A model generated the notes under the pieces. That model was not told where the DNA came from, did not search any database, and worked only from the letters and a program-made list of their open reading frames with translations. From Nostoc sp. CHAB 5715 (GTDB taxonomy: Bacteria; Cyanobacteriota; Cyanobacteriia; Cyanobacteriales; Nostocaceae), in the NCBI RefSeq assembly GCF_020829685.1, contig NZ_JAIVFR010000428.1, positions 1 through 6,067 of the forward strand: a DNA stretch of 6,067 bases. Reading direction: 5' to 3'. The translations under genes and the position numbers were made by a program. Positions within the stretch are counted from its first letter, which is position 1. Each line of letters starts with the position of its first letter. Positions 1-5,967 of the stretch are shown in pieces.

Positions 1-112
1 CTCAGAATGAATTCTGAGGCTAATAGCTAAAGTCTATCTATTGAAGACTGAACAAGGGTTTTAGTCCACTTTAGTGGACTTTAGCTATCAGCCCAGAAAT
101 TTATTTCTGGGC
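1..112. repeat. Compound multi-hairpin intergenic repeat
   Basis: Three near-perfect palindromes, each with a 2-base centre, follow one another: CTCAGAAT/ATTCTGAG (1-8 with 11-18), AGTCCACT/AGTGGACT (63-70 with 73-80) and GCCCAGAAAT/ATTTCTGGGC (91-100 with 103-112). In addition, 18-34 pairs with 77-93 at 16 of 17 positions, which would enclose the middle hairpin. The long stem shares bases with all three short hairpins, so the structures compete. No reading frame of note crosses the region. The left end lies at the window edge, so the repeat may continue beyond it. It looks like a structured mobile or dispersed repeat of cyanobacterial type; a transcribed RNA is possible but nothing here shows it. 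Confidence 0.7.
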
Positions 113-127
113 GGGCGATGGTGCTAA

Positions 128-250
128 GGGACTTCCAAATAAAAAAATATACAACTATTTATTGTGGGGTGGGCGTCTCGCCCGCCCATAGTCAAAGGCG
201 GGCAAGATGCCCACCCCACAAGATTGGATAATTTATTTCTTGGAAGTCCC
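128..250. mobile_element. MITE-like palindromic element with TAA target duplication
   Basis: The ends are perfect inverted repeats GGGACTTCCAA (128-138) and TTGGAAGTCCC (240-250), followed inward by AT-rich arms. A GC-rich inner inverted repeat, 162-186 against 197-221, matches at 23 of 25 positions around a 10-base loop. TAA lies directly outside both ends (125-127 and 251-253), which looks like a target-site duplication. No protein is encoded, so it would need a transposase supplied from elsewhere. A TA-containing duplication is typical of IS630/Tc1-mariner-type transposition, but the parent family cannot be fixed from this copy. It begins 58 bp beyond the stop of the leftward gene, so if transcribed its hairpin could also end or stabilise that mRNA. 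Confidence 0.8.
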
Positions 251-307
251 TAATCGAGAATGCTGCAAGATATCAGTTAAGGGTCAATCTTTTGACTCTT
301 GACTAAA

Positions 308-892
308 TCATGGATTAATCGCTTCTCTAGACCACTCTTGCTGGTCATTACGGCAGTAAAGCCATCGATTTTGTGGTTCGCCGCGTAATTCTAAATGGTC
401 TACTTGCATCGGATCGAGTAGCAGTAGACAAAAATTAGGTACTGGCTCAACAGGATCGGGTGCTGGTGGCTCAAAAGCTCCTAATTCTTGGATTCTGGGT
501 TTACCAGGATAGGGCCAAGCAAACTGTAAACGCGCCGCATTACTTAATTCTTGCCACATTGCGATCCGGGCTAGCTGTAAATCCTGGTCAGAATCATCAC
601 TGCTGACCAGAGTCAAACAGCCAGTGATGCGGAATTGTTCGCGTGTATTGGGGAAGTACCAGCAAACTTCTGCCCAAGGTTGTTGCTGTATCTGGTCGGC
701 TTTAGCGCTACGAGTATCAGTAATAAATTTTAGCTGGTTTGTATCTTCCAAAAAACCGCGAAAGACTAGGGTACGATTAGCGGGACGACCGTTCGCCTGC
801 ACCGTTGCTAGTTGGAGGTAACGGGCATAAACAAGGCTGCGGTTGCGATGGAGTGCATGAGCGATCGCGCTTCGCCAAGGAGCAAGAGTCAT
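308..892 (-). CDS. Alr4036-family FMN-binding protein (pyridoxamine 5'-phosphate oxidase-like)
   Basis: The 194-residue protein has the layout of the Alr4036/Pyridox_oxase_2 branch of the FMN split-barrel superfamily. Visible blocks are LQLATVQANGRPANRTLVF (26-44), the FMN-phosphate-type TDTRSAK (58-64), EVCWYFPNTREQFRITG (75-91), LQFAWPYPG (122-130) and a C-terminal W-x-R segment ending in NP (187-194). Family knowledge implies a soluble cytoplasmic FMN protein. Whether it oxidises pyridoxine/pyridoxamine 5'-phosphate is not known for this branch, so the true substrate is open. The ATG is preceded by GGAA about eight bases upstream, and the N-terminal W-R-x-A-I-A-x-A-L-H-R-N-R-S block fits a complete start. 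The gene is divergent from the dioxygenase gene and carries a HIP1 site near its start. Length and motifs look intact. An automatic label 'pdxH' would over-interpret it. Confidence 0.87.
   Translation of the reverse strand: MTLAPWRSAIAHALHRNRSLVYARYLQLATVQANGRPANRTLVFRGFLEDTNQLKFITDTRSAKADQIQQQPWAEVCWYFPNTREQFRITGCLTLVSSDDSDQDLQLARIAMWQELSNAARLQFAWPYPGKPRIQELGAFEPPAPDPVEPVPNFCLLLLDPMQVDHLELRGEPQNRWLYCRNDQQEWSREAINP
861..868. repeat. HIP1 octamer GCGATCGC
   Basis: Exact palindromic HIP1 octamer inside the start of the FMN-protein gene. HIP1 is strongly over-represented in many cyanobacterial genomes and supports the taxonomic assignment. Confidence 0.85.
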
Positions 893-971
893 TGTAAAGT
901 TCCGTACCTAACTATTGAGTATACTACTGTTAACAAAACAAAAACACAAATTTTCTAAATATATATAATAA
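893..971. promoter_or_regulatory. Divergent intergenic promoter region
   Basis: This 79-bp AT-rich spacer lies between the leftward FMN-protein gene and the rightward dioxygenase gene, so it must hold the start signals for at least the leftward one. The palindrome AGTATACT (918-925) reads as a -10-like TATACT on both strands. I find no -35 box at normal distance on either strand and no perfect GTAN8TAC NtcA site. The dioxygenase ATG has no recognisable Shine-Dalgarno sequence in the preceding AT run. The promoter reading rests mainly on gene arrangement. Confidence 0.4.
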
Positions 972-1862
972 ATGGTTACAATTCCAATAATAGATTTAAC
1001 TGCCTTTACCAATGGCAACACAATAACTCGGCAAACTGTTATCAAAATCTATCAAGCTTGCCATGAAATTGGCTTTATGTACTTAGAGAATCCAGGAATA
1101 TCAAAAGACCTAATAAACCAAGTATTCAGTTACAGTCAATCTTTCTTCAATTTACCCTTAGAAGTTAAGCAAAAGCAAGCTTGGAGTGATGAGTTTAATA
1201 ATACAGGATACGTTGGTCTTGAAAGAGAACGTCTTGACCCCAATAAACCAGGCGACTTGAAAGAGGCGTTTAATGTAAACAAACAAGCGGCTATAGGAAT
1301 AGATGCTTCTATTCTTGCCTTTTATGATAATTGCACAGAACTTGCTAACACAGTGTTAAAAGCTTATGCTTTGGCGTTGGAATTGCCAGAAGATTTTTTT
1401 ATTACAAGGCACAATCAACAAAATCATACCTTGCGCTTACTCCACTATCCCTCATTGCAGACACCACCCAAACCCGGACAGGTGCGTGCTGGTGAGCATT
1501 CCGATTATGGCAGTATTACCTTACTTTTCCAAGATGACGTTGGCGGGTTGGAAGTACAGACAGCATCTGGAGAGTGGATTGCTGCACCTGCAATTCCTGA
1601 TACTGTGGTAGTTAATACTGGCGATTTAATGCAACGGTGGACAAATGATATGTTTTGCTCAACCAAGCATCGAGTAATGATTCCCAGTCACAACAAGGTG
1701 AACCAGTCCCGTTATTCTATGGCTTTTTTCTGTCATCCTAATGATGATACAGAAATAGCTTGTCTGGAAAGTTGCCAGAAAGAACAATCGCCTATTTATC
1801 CGCCTATCCTGGCGGGAGAATATCTTTTAAGTCGTTTACAAGCAACTTATGATAATTCGTAA
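972..1862 (+). CDS. Fe(II)/2-oxoglutarate-dependent dioxygenase, isopenicillin-N-synthase-like
   Basis: The 296-residue protein has the DIOX_N plus 2OG-FeII_Oxy layout. It opens with IPIIDL (4-9) and continues with the N-terminal segment HEIGFMYLENPGI (31-43). The double-stranded beta-helix core carries the iron triad H176-x-D178 in GEHSDYGS and H233 in STKHRVMIPS. R247-x-S249 in SRYSMAFF is the usual 2-oxoglutarate carboxylate anchor. All metal and cosubstrate residues are present, so an active soluble oxygenase is expected: substrate hydroxylation or oxidation coupled to 2-oxoglutarate decarboxylation. The substrate is unknown, since the family includes hydroxylases, ring-forming enzymes and ethylene-forming enzyme. 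The ATG is chosen because the conserved IPxIDL block begins three residues later, although no ribosome site is visible. The stop codon lies inside a heptamer repeat. A DAO-type oxidase follows 31 bp later, probably co-transcribed. Confidence 0.88.
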   Translation: MVTIPIIDLTAFTNGNTITRQTVIKIYQACHEIGFMYLENPGISKDLINQVFSYSQSFFNLPLEVKQKQAWSDEFNNTGYVGLERERLDPNKPGDLKEAFNVNKQAAIGIDASILAFYDNCTELANTVLKAYALALELPEDFFITRHNQQNHTLRLLHYPSLQTPPKPGQVRAGEHSDYGSITLLFQDDVGGLEVQTASGEWIAAPAIPDTVVVNTGDLMQRWTNDMFCSTKHRVMIPSHNKVNQSRYSMAFFCHPNDDTEIACLESCQKEQSPIYPPILAGEYLLSRLQATYDNS

Positions 1863-1881
1863 TTCGTAATTCGTAATTCGT
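1854..1881 (+). repeat. Heptamer tandem repeat (AATTCGT)x4
   Basis: Four perfect head-to-tail copies of AATTCGT, at 1854, 1861, 1868 and 1875, followed by a decaying AATT. The first copy encodes the last two residues (Asn-Ser) of the dioxygenase, and the TAA stop (1860-1862) is formed at the junction of copies one and two. This is the short tandemly repeated repetitive (STRR) type of sequence described in heterocystous cyanobacteria. Confidence 0.9.
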
Positions 1882-1893
1882 AATTTATAAAAT

Positions 1894-3039
1894 ATGAAAA
1901 CCTACGACTGGATTGTGGTTGGCGGTGGAATTGCGGGTGCTGCACTGGCATACGAATTAGTAAAAACTGGCTTTTGTGTTCTTTTGCTGGAGCAATATGA
2001 AACACCACAGAATGCAACCAGTTATAGTTATGGTGGGCTTGCTTATTGGTCGGGTACTACACCACTAACTCGTCTATTGTGCGAAGAAGCGATCGCGCGT
2101 TACCATATCCTATCTCAAGAGTTAGACGCTGATATCCAGTTTCGGGAATTAAATTTATTACTTACTATTTCAGCCGCTAATGACCCAGAAGCAACGGCTG
2201 CATCATATCATCATTTTGCCATTCCACCCCGTTTACTCAATGTTAAAGAAGCTTGTGAGTTGGAACCGCAGCTAAATCGAGAGGCGATATCTGGTGCTTT
2301 AACTGTCAAACATGGTCATATTCACCCAGAAAAAACAGCACAAGCTTACATCCAAGCCTTTAAGCGGGCTGGGGGTGAAATGCAGATTACCCAAGTATTG
2401 CAAGTATTGCAACATGGTGTAAAAACCACCACTGCAACTTTCCACAGTGCTAACGTTGTTATCTGTGCGGGTGGACTCAGCCGCCAGCTACTAAAATCTG
2501 CTGGTATTCCCGTCAAACTGTATTTTACCCATGCAGAAATTATTGAAACCCCACCGATGGATGTGCAGTTACGCACCTTAGTTATGCCAGCTAATCTGCA
2601 ACGATTTCAACTAGAAGCTGAATCTACTCAAGTTGATGAATTGTGGGATGAACTTGGTAATGAGTTAGTACCACCGATTTTAGATGCGGGTGCGATTCAG
2701 TTTCAAGATGGTAGCTTTCGCATCGGTCAAATTAGCCGTGTTCTCACAGATCCTTATGCCAAGGTAAACTCAGAGGCGAGTGAAAAATGGCTGCGAAAAA
2801 GTATCGGTGAAGTTTTACCAACTTTAGAGAATTTACCAGGAACTTGGCATGATTGCTTGGTGGGATTTAGTAGCGATCGCCTGCCCTTGATTGGTACTAT
2901 CCCAGGATTTGAGAGCATTCATTTATTCTCTGGTTTTAGCAATCCTTTGGTGATTATACCACCTTTGGCAAAGCGCTTTGCTAATTTTGCATCTGGCAAT
3001 AAAGATGAGATTATTATCCAGCGATCTCTTCATTACTAA
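1894..3039 (+). CDS. FAD-dependent oxidoreductase, DAO family
   Basis: The 381-residue protein starts with an N-terminal Rossmann FAD-binding motif, GGGIAG (10-15), with the ribose-binding acidic residue E33 at the end of strand two (VLLLEQ). Further DAO-family features are GHIHPEKTAQAY (141-152), the second dinucleotide-contact block VVICAGGLS (188-196) and a C-terminal FAD block, DRLPLIG (328-334) followed by LFSGFSNP (344-351). Family members oxidise amines or amino acids (glycine oxidase, sarcosine oxidase, D-amino-acid oxidase types) using O2 or an electron carrier, releasing an imine, then a carbonyl and ammonia. The substrate is not determinable. It is not fused to ThiG, unlike many cyanobacterial thiO genes. 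No Shine-Dalgarno is visible before the ATG, but the start is fixed by the Rossmann strand at residues 5-10. It probably shares an mRNA with the dioxygenase. A duplicated 9-mer CAAGTATTG (2392-2409) gives Gln-Val-Leu twice. Confidence 0.87.
   Translation: MKTYDWIVVGGGIAGAALAYELVKTGFCVLLLEQYETPQNATSYSYGGLAYWSGTTPLTRLLCEEAIARYHILSQELDADIQFRELNLLLTISAANDPEATAASYHHFAIPPRLLNVKEACELEPQLNREAISGALTVKHGHIHPEKTAQAYIQAFKRAGGEMQITQVLQVLQHGVKTTTATFHSANVVICAGGLSRQLLKSAGIPVKLYFTHAEIIETPPMDVQLRTLVMPANLQRFQLEAESTQVDELWDELGNELVPPILDAGAIQFQDGSFRIGQISRVLTDPYAKVNSEASEKWLRKSIGEVLPTLENLPGTWHDCLVGFSSDRLPLIGTIPGFESIHLFSGFSNPLVIIPPLAKRFANFASGNKDEIIIQRSLHY
2089..2096. repeat. HIP1 octamer GCGATCGC
   Basis: Second exact HIP1 copy, within the FAD oxidoreductase gene; it encodes part of the EEAIARY segment. 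Confidence 0.85.
2873..2880. repeat. HIP1 octamer GCGATCGC
   Basis: Third exact HIP1 copy, near the 3' end of the FAD oxidoreductase gene, in the codons for SSDRL. Confidence 0.85.
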
Positions 3040-3230
3040 CAATAGTTTCACAATACTACGCTTAACAAAGATTAATATTGTAAAGTTATTTTTTGGTGAC
3101 AAAATCAGATATTTTGTATAATAAGTAACTTTTTCCTAGTAACTTATCGCACTATCATCACACTTTAAGTTTAATATTGTCAGCTTTCTATTAAGTTGGC
3201 TAATTGGTCAAGAGGAAAATTCATAAAAAG
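3040..3230 (+). promoter_or_regulatory. urtA upstream region, candidate NtcA-regulated promoter
   Basis: This AT-rich spacer of 191 bp precedes the urtA start. Two GTN10AC motifs occur. At 3116-3129, GTA-N8-AAC is followed 23 bases later by TATCAT (3153-3158). At 3139-3152, GTA-N8-CAC is followed 22 bases later by TATTGT (3175-3180). Both layouts match the class of NtcA-activated cyanobacterial promoters (GTAN8TAC about 22 bases before TAN3T), each with one mismatch in the site. Other repeats here are AGTAACTT at 3124-3131 and 3138-3145, and TTAATATTGT at 3072-3081 and 3171-3180. NtcA control of urt genes is known in Anabaena, which supports the reading; which motif is used here is inference. 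I see no convincing terminator for the preceding FAD gene. Confidence 0.5.
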
Positions 3231-4547
3231 ATGAGAAGACAATTTAACAGACGCAAGTTTTTAATCTACGGTTCTCTAACTTTTGGAAGCAGCTTTTTTC
3301 TGAAGGCTTGTGCGAATAATTCCCCAACTGCTACAGAGAGTCCAGTCGCACCTCCTGCTGCAACTCCTGCTGCTGCTACTGCTGGTGGCACAATCAAAGT
3401 AGGTATTTTGCACTCCCTTAGTGGCACAATGGCTATTAGTGAAAAAAGCGTTGTTGATGCTGAAAAATTAGCAATCAAAGAAATTAACGCTGCCGGTGGT
3501 ATCTTAGGTAAACAAATTGAAGCAGTTACCGAAGATGGTGCTTCTAACTGGGATACTTTTAGAGAAAAGGCAACTAAGCTAATCGATCAAGATAAAGTCG
3601 CTGTAGTTTTTGGTTGTTGGACATCTGCTAGCCGTAAGAATGTTAAGCCAGTATTCGAGAGCAAAAATCACATGCTCTGGTATCCTGTGCAGTATGAAGG
3701 TCAAGAGTGTTCTAAAAATATTTTCTACACTGGTGCTGCTCCAAATCAACAAATTGAACCATCTGTTGATTGGCTGTTAAAAAATAAAGGAAAACAATTC
3801 TTTTTAGTTGGCTCTGACTACGTTTTTCCCCGCACTGCTAACACAATTATTAAAGCCCAATTAGAAGCTTTGGGCGGAAAAACAGTTGGTGAGGATTATT
3901 TACCTCTTGGCAATACAGAAGTTACGCCTATCATTACTAAAATAAAACAAAATTTGCCCAATGGTGGTGTGATTTATAACACCCTAAATGGTGATAGTAA
4001 TGTCGCTTTCTTCAAACAATTGAAAGGGGCTGGATTGACACCAGAAAGATATCCTTCCATGTCTGTAAGTATTGCTGAAGAAGAAGTCAAAGCAATTGGT
4101 GTAGAGTATCTTAAAGGTCACTATGCAGCTTGGAACTATTTCCAAACAGTAGACACACCTGCTAACAAAAAATTTGTAGCAGCTTTTAAGAAAGAATACG
4201 GTGAAAATCGGGTAACAAATGACCCAATGGAAGCAGCATATATTGCAGTTTATTTGTGGAAGCAAGCAGTAGAAAAAGCTGGTACTACAGATATAGCGAA
4301 AGTGAGTGCTGCGGCCTATGGTCAAACTATAGATGCACCTGAAGGTAAAGTGACAATGGATGCCAATCATCACATATCTAAAATTGTGCGAATTGGTCAA
4401 GTAAGGCTAGATGGTTTGTTTGATATTGTTTATGCTACTCCAACAGCGGTTGAGCCAGTTCCTTGGAATCAATTTGTAAAAGAGACTAAGGGATTTGCTT
4501 GTGATTGGACTGACCCGGCTAAGGGTGGTAAGTACAAGAAAGTTTAA
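3231..4547 (+). CDS. urtA: Urea ABC transporter, periplasmic urea-binding protein UrtA
   Basis: The 438-residue substrate-binding protein delivers urea to the UrtBC permease. The leader has a twin-arginine motif, NRRKFLI (6-12), a hydrophobic stretch, and LKAC ending at C27, suggesting a Tat-exported lipoprotein; Lys at -2 makes the lipobox imperfect. A Pro/Ala/Thr-rich linker (about 31-53) tethers the binding domain, which begins [11 protein letters not shown] (55-65). UrtA-type blocks follow: [10 protein letters not shown] (127-136), [10 protein letters not shown] (150-159), SDYVFPRT (195-202), NGDSN (253-257) and the C-terminal [12 protein letters not shown] (422-433). A longer frame is open from a TTG at 3204, but the ATG at 3231 gives the usual short basic region before the twin arginines. 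An AAGAGGA stretch (3210-3216) lies somewhat far upstream of it. Family length is normal. It is the first gene of an operon continuing into urtB and urtC, and nitrogen control is expected. Confidence 0.95.
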   Translation: MRRQFNRRKFLIYGSLTFGSSFFLKACANNSPTATESPVAPPAATPAAATAGGTIKVGILHSLSGTMAISEKSVVDAEKLAIKEINAAGGILGKQIEAVTEDGASNWDTFREKATKLIDQDKVAVVFGCWTSASRKNVKPVFESKNHMLWYPVQYEGQECSKNIFYTGAAPNQQIEPSVDWLLKNKGKQFFLVGSDYVFPRTANTIIKAQLEALGGKTVGEDYLPLGNTEVTPIITKIKQNLPNGGVIYNTLNGDSNVAFFKQLKGAGLTPERYPSMSVSIAEEEVKAIGVEYLKGHYAAWNYFQTVDTPANKKFVAAFKKEYGENRVTNDPMEAAYIAVYLWKQAVEKAGTTDIAKVSAAAYGQTIDAPEGKVTMDANHHISKIVRIGQVRLDGLFDIVYATPTAVEPVPWNQFVKETKGFACDWTDPAKGGKYKKV

Positions 4548-4554
4548 TTTCTTA

Positions 4555-4612
4555 GTCATTGGTCATTAGTCATTAGTCATTAGTGAATAACAGATGATAC
4601 ATGACTAATGAC
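4555..4612 (+). repeat. Heptamer repeat (GTCATTR)x4 forming a urtA-urtB intercistronic hairpin
   Basis: Four tandem heptamers, GTCATTG then three GTCATTA, occupy 4555-4582. An inverted copy, ATGACTAATGAC (4601-4612), pairs perfectly over 12 bp with 4569-4580 or, equally well, with 4562-4573. The RNA hairpin would start eight bases after the urtA stop. No U-run follows, so it is not a standard terminator. A 3'-end stabiliser or partial attenuator, letting the binding protein be made in excess over the permeases, is a reasonable inference. The heptamer is of STRR type. Confidence 0.75.
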
Positions 4613-4627
4613 AAATAGATGCTATGT

Positions 4628-4633
4628 AGGAGA
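4628..4633 (+). promoter_or_regulatory. Ribosome binding site deciding the urtB GTG start
   Basis: AGGAGA lies five bases before GTG at 4639. It is the strongest Shine-Dalgarno match in the window and supports the GTG over any internal ATG, the first of which would fall in the transmembrane GLMGVINMAHG block. Confidence 0.8.
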
Positions 4634-4638
4634 AATAA

Positions 4639-5799
4639 GTGTTAGCAGGATTTTTAGAAGCTATCTTTAATGGTATTAGTATTGGCGCTGTATTATTAAT
4701 TGCTGCGTTGGGGTTGGCGATTATATTTGGCTTGATGGGCGTTATCAATATGGCGCATGGTGAATTGATGATGTTTGGCGCTTATACAACATTTGTTGTG
4801 CAAAATGTCTGTAAACAATTAGGTGGAGTATGGTTTGAAGTCTATATATTTTTGGCTTTGATTATCGCTTTTATTTTCACGGCTGCTGTGGGATTAATTC
4901 TAGAAAGAGGCGTGATTCGTTATCTCTATGGACGCCCATTAGAAACTCTCTTGGCAACTTGGGGAGTAAGTTTGATTTTTCAACAGTTTGTTCGCAGCGT
5001 AAATTGGGTATTGATAATTGGCATAGGCTTATTTTCTCTGTTGTTTTTTGGAGGTTTATGGATTTTAAATTCTCGCACTGATTTGGGAAGAGTTCGTAAC
5101 TGGATTGTGGCAGTAATATTTTTATTATCGCTGGGGGTGACAATCACAACGGGTAATTTATTGAGTCAAACTTATCAGTTAGCAGTTACTCAACCTTGGT
5201 TTGGCGCTCAAAATGTAGATGTAACTGCGCCTACTTGGTTACAAGCGGGGATGTCTTTGGGTGGTGTACAATTGCCCTTTGCTAGGTTATTTATTATTGG
5301 TTTAACAATAATCTGTGTGACGGGAATTTATTTATTTTTACAACGTTCTAGCTGGGGTTTAAGAATTCGGGCTGTGACGCAAAACCGGAGTATGAGTGCT
5401 TGTTTAGGTATTCCAACTCAAAAGGTTGATGCAATTACTTTTGCACTGGGTTCTGGTTTAGCTGGTGTGGCTGGATGTGCGATTAGTTTACTCGGTTCTG
5501 TGGGGCCAAATACGGGACAAAACTATATTATTGATACTTTTATGGTGGTTGTGGTTGGAGGTGTGGGGAATTTAGCCGGGACGATTGTGGCGGCGTTGGG
5601 TATTGGTACGGCTAATTTTTTAATTGGTTCTGGAACTTTGGCTTTGCTGTTGAGTCCTGTTAAGCCTTTGGCTGATTTGTTTACTTTTTTTGCGACGACG
5701 AGTATGGCTAAGGTGATGGTGTTTGCGCTGATTATTGTGTTTTTACAGTGGAAGCCTGGGGGGATTTTTCCGCAGAAGGGACGTACTGTTGATGTTTAA
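4639..5799 (+). CDS. urtB: Urea ABC transporter permease UrtB
   Basis: The 386-residue membrane protein of the LivH/UrtB family forms, with UrtC, the urea channel of the UrtABCDE transporter in the plasma membrane. Very hydrophobic segments are spread along the length (for example 13-36, 69-88, 123-143, 154-170, 215-234, 265-286, 300-330 and 356-370). Family blocks are GLMGVINMAHGELMMFGAY (31-49), YGRPLETLLATWGVSLIFQQ (97-116), and the cytoplasmic loop RAVTQNRSMSACLGIPTQKV (244-263), which is the expected contact with the ATPase subunits. The protein ends with the usual WKPGGIFPQKGR (371-382). The start is GTG behind a good ribosome site. Length fits the family and no frame damage is seen. 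It lies 91 bp after urtA and 30 bp before the urtC start. Confidence 0.95.
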   Translation: MLAGFLEAIFNGISIGAVLLIAALGLAIIFGLMGVINMAHGELMMFGAYTTFVVQNVCKQLGGVWFEVYIFLALIIAFIFTAAVGLILERGVIRYLYGRPLETLLATWGVSLIFQQFVRSVNWVLIIGIGLFSLLFFGGLWILNSRTDLGRVRNWIVAVIFLLSLGVTITTGNLLSQTYQLAVTQPWFGAQNVDVTAPTWLQAGMSLGGVQLPFARLFIIGLTIICVTGIYLFLQRSSWGLRIRAVTQNRSMSACLGIPTQKVDAITFALGSGLAGVAGCAISLLGSVGPNTGQNYIIDTFMVVVVGGVGNLAGTIVAALGIGTANFLIGSGTLALLLSPVKPLADLFTFFATTSMAKVMVFALIIVFLQWKPGGIFPQKGRTVDV

Positions 5800-5805
5800 A
5801 CGAAC

Positions 5806-5829
5806 CGCCAAGACGCCAAGGACGCCAAG
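5806..5829 (+). repeat. CGCCAAG triplicate repeat upstream of urtC
   Basis: CGCCAAG occurs at 5806-5812, 5814-5820 and 5823-5829, spaced 8 and 9 bases apart, and fills almost the whole urtB-urtC gap. It resembles a dispersed repeat common in Nostocales spacers. AAGGA at 5818-5822, created where two units meet, sits seven bases before the urtC ATG and is the only visible ribosome-binding sequence for that start. Confidence 0.75.
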
Positions 5830-5967
5830 ATGAGAAAGAAGGGAGGAAGGTTATTAATTGAGGTGGGGGTGGTGGTTACGATCGCACTTTTCCTCATTAT
5901 TATTATGCCACTGTTGCTGACGGAGTTTCGTCTAAATTTGTTGGGCTATCATCCGCTAATGCCTTGA
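5830..5967 (+). pseudogene. urtC: 5' fragment of urea ABC transporter permease gene urtC, truncated at 5944-5947
   Basis: The frame opens with a short basic N-terminus, MRKKGGR, then a hydrophobic helix and LLTEFRLNLLG (29-39), which matches the start of cyanobacterial UrtC, the second urea permease subunit. In the family an R-F/Y-L segment leading into the next membrane helix should follow LLG. Here it reads YHPLMP and stops after 45 codons, against roughly 370-390 in intact UrtC. The other two forward frames do not restore UrtC, so this is not a simple frameshift. From the break onward the bases belong to an opposite-strand gene start. Position after urtB matches normal urtABC order. Without the rest of urtC (or an intact copy elsewhere) the operon would lack a permease subunit. 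It could instead be an assembly artefact joining unrelated DNA. Confidence 0.8.

Noticed and set aside
282..298. Small hairpin GTCAA/TTGAC downstream of the FMN-protein gene as a terminator
   Set aside because: The stem has only five pairs and no U-run on the minus strand; the nearby MITE palindrome is a better candidate for an RNA end. Otherwise 251-307 shows nothing of note.
964..969. TATAAT just before the dioxygenase start as a -10 box
   Set aside because: It lies two bases before the ATG, so transcription would begin inside the gene and lose the conserved IPIIDL segment; it is probably chance in an AT run.
3204..3230. TTG start giving UrtA nine extra residues
   Set aside because: The extra residues add a second basic stretch before the twin arginines and no better ribosome site; the ATG at 3231 gives a normal leader.
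3984..4400. Open minus-strand frame of 138 codons inside urtA
   Set aside because: It is antisense to strongly conserved UrtA coding sequence and its protein is rich in Cys, Phe, Ile and Tyr without a recognisable domain, as expected of a shadow frame.
4877..5143. Open minus-strand frame of 88 codons inside urtB
   Set aside because: It lies antisense to clear UrtB membrane segments and has no ribosome site or recognisable motif.
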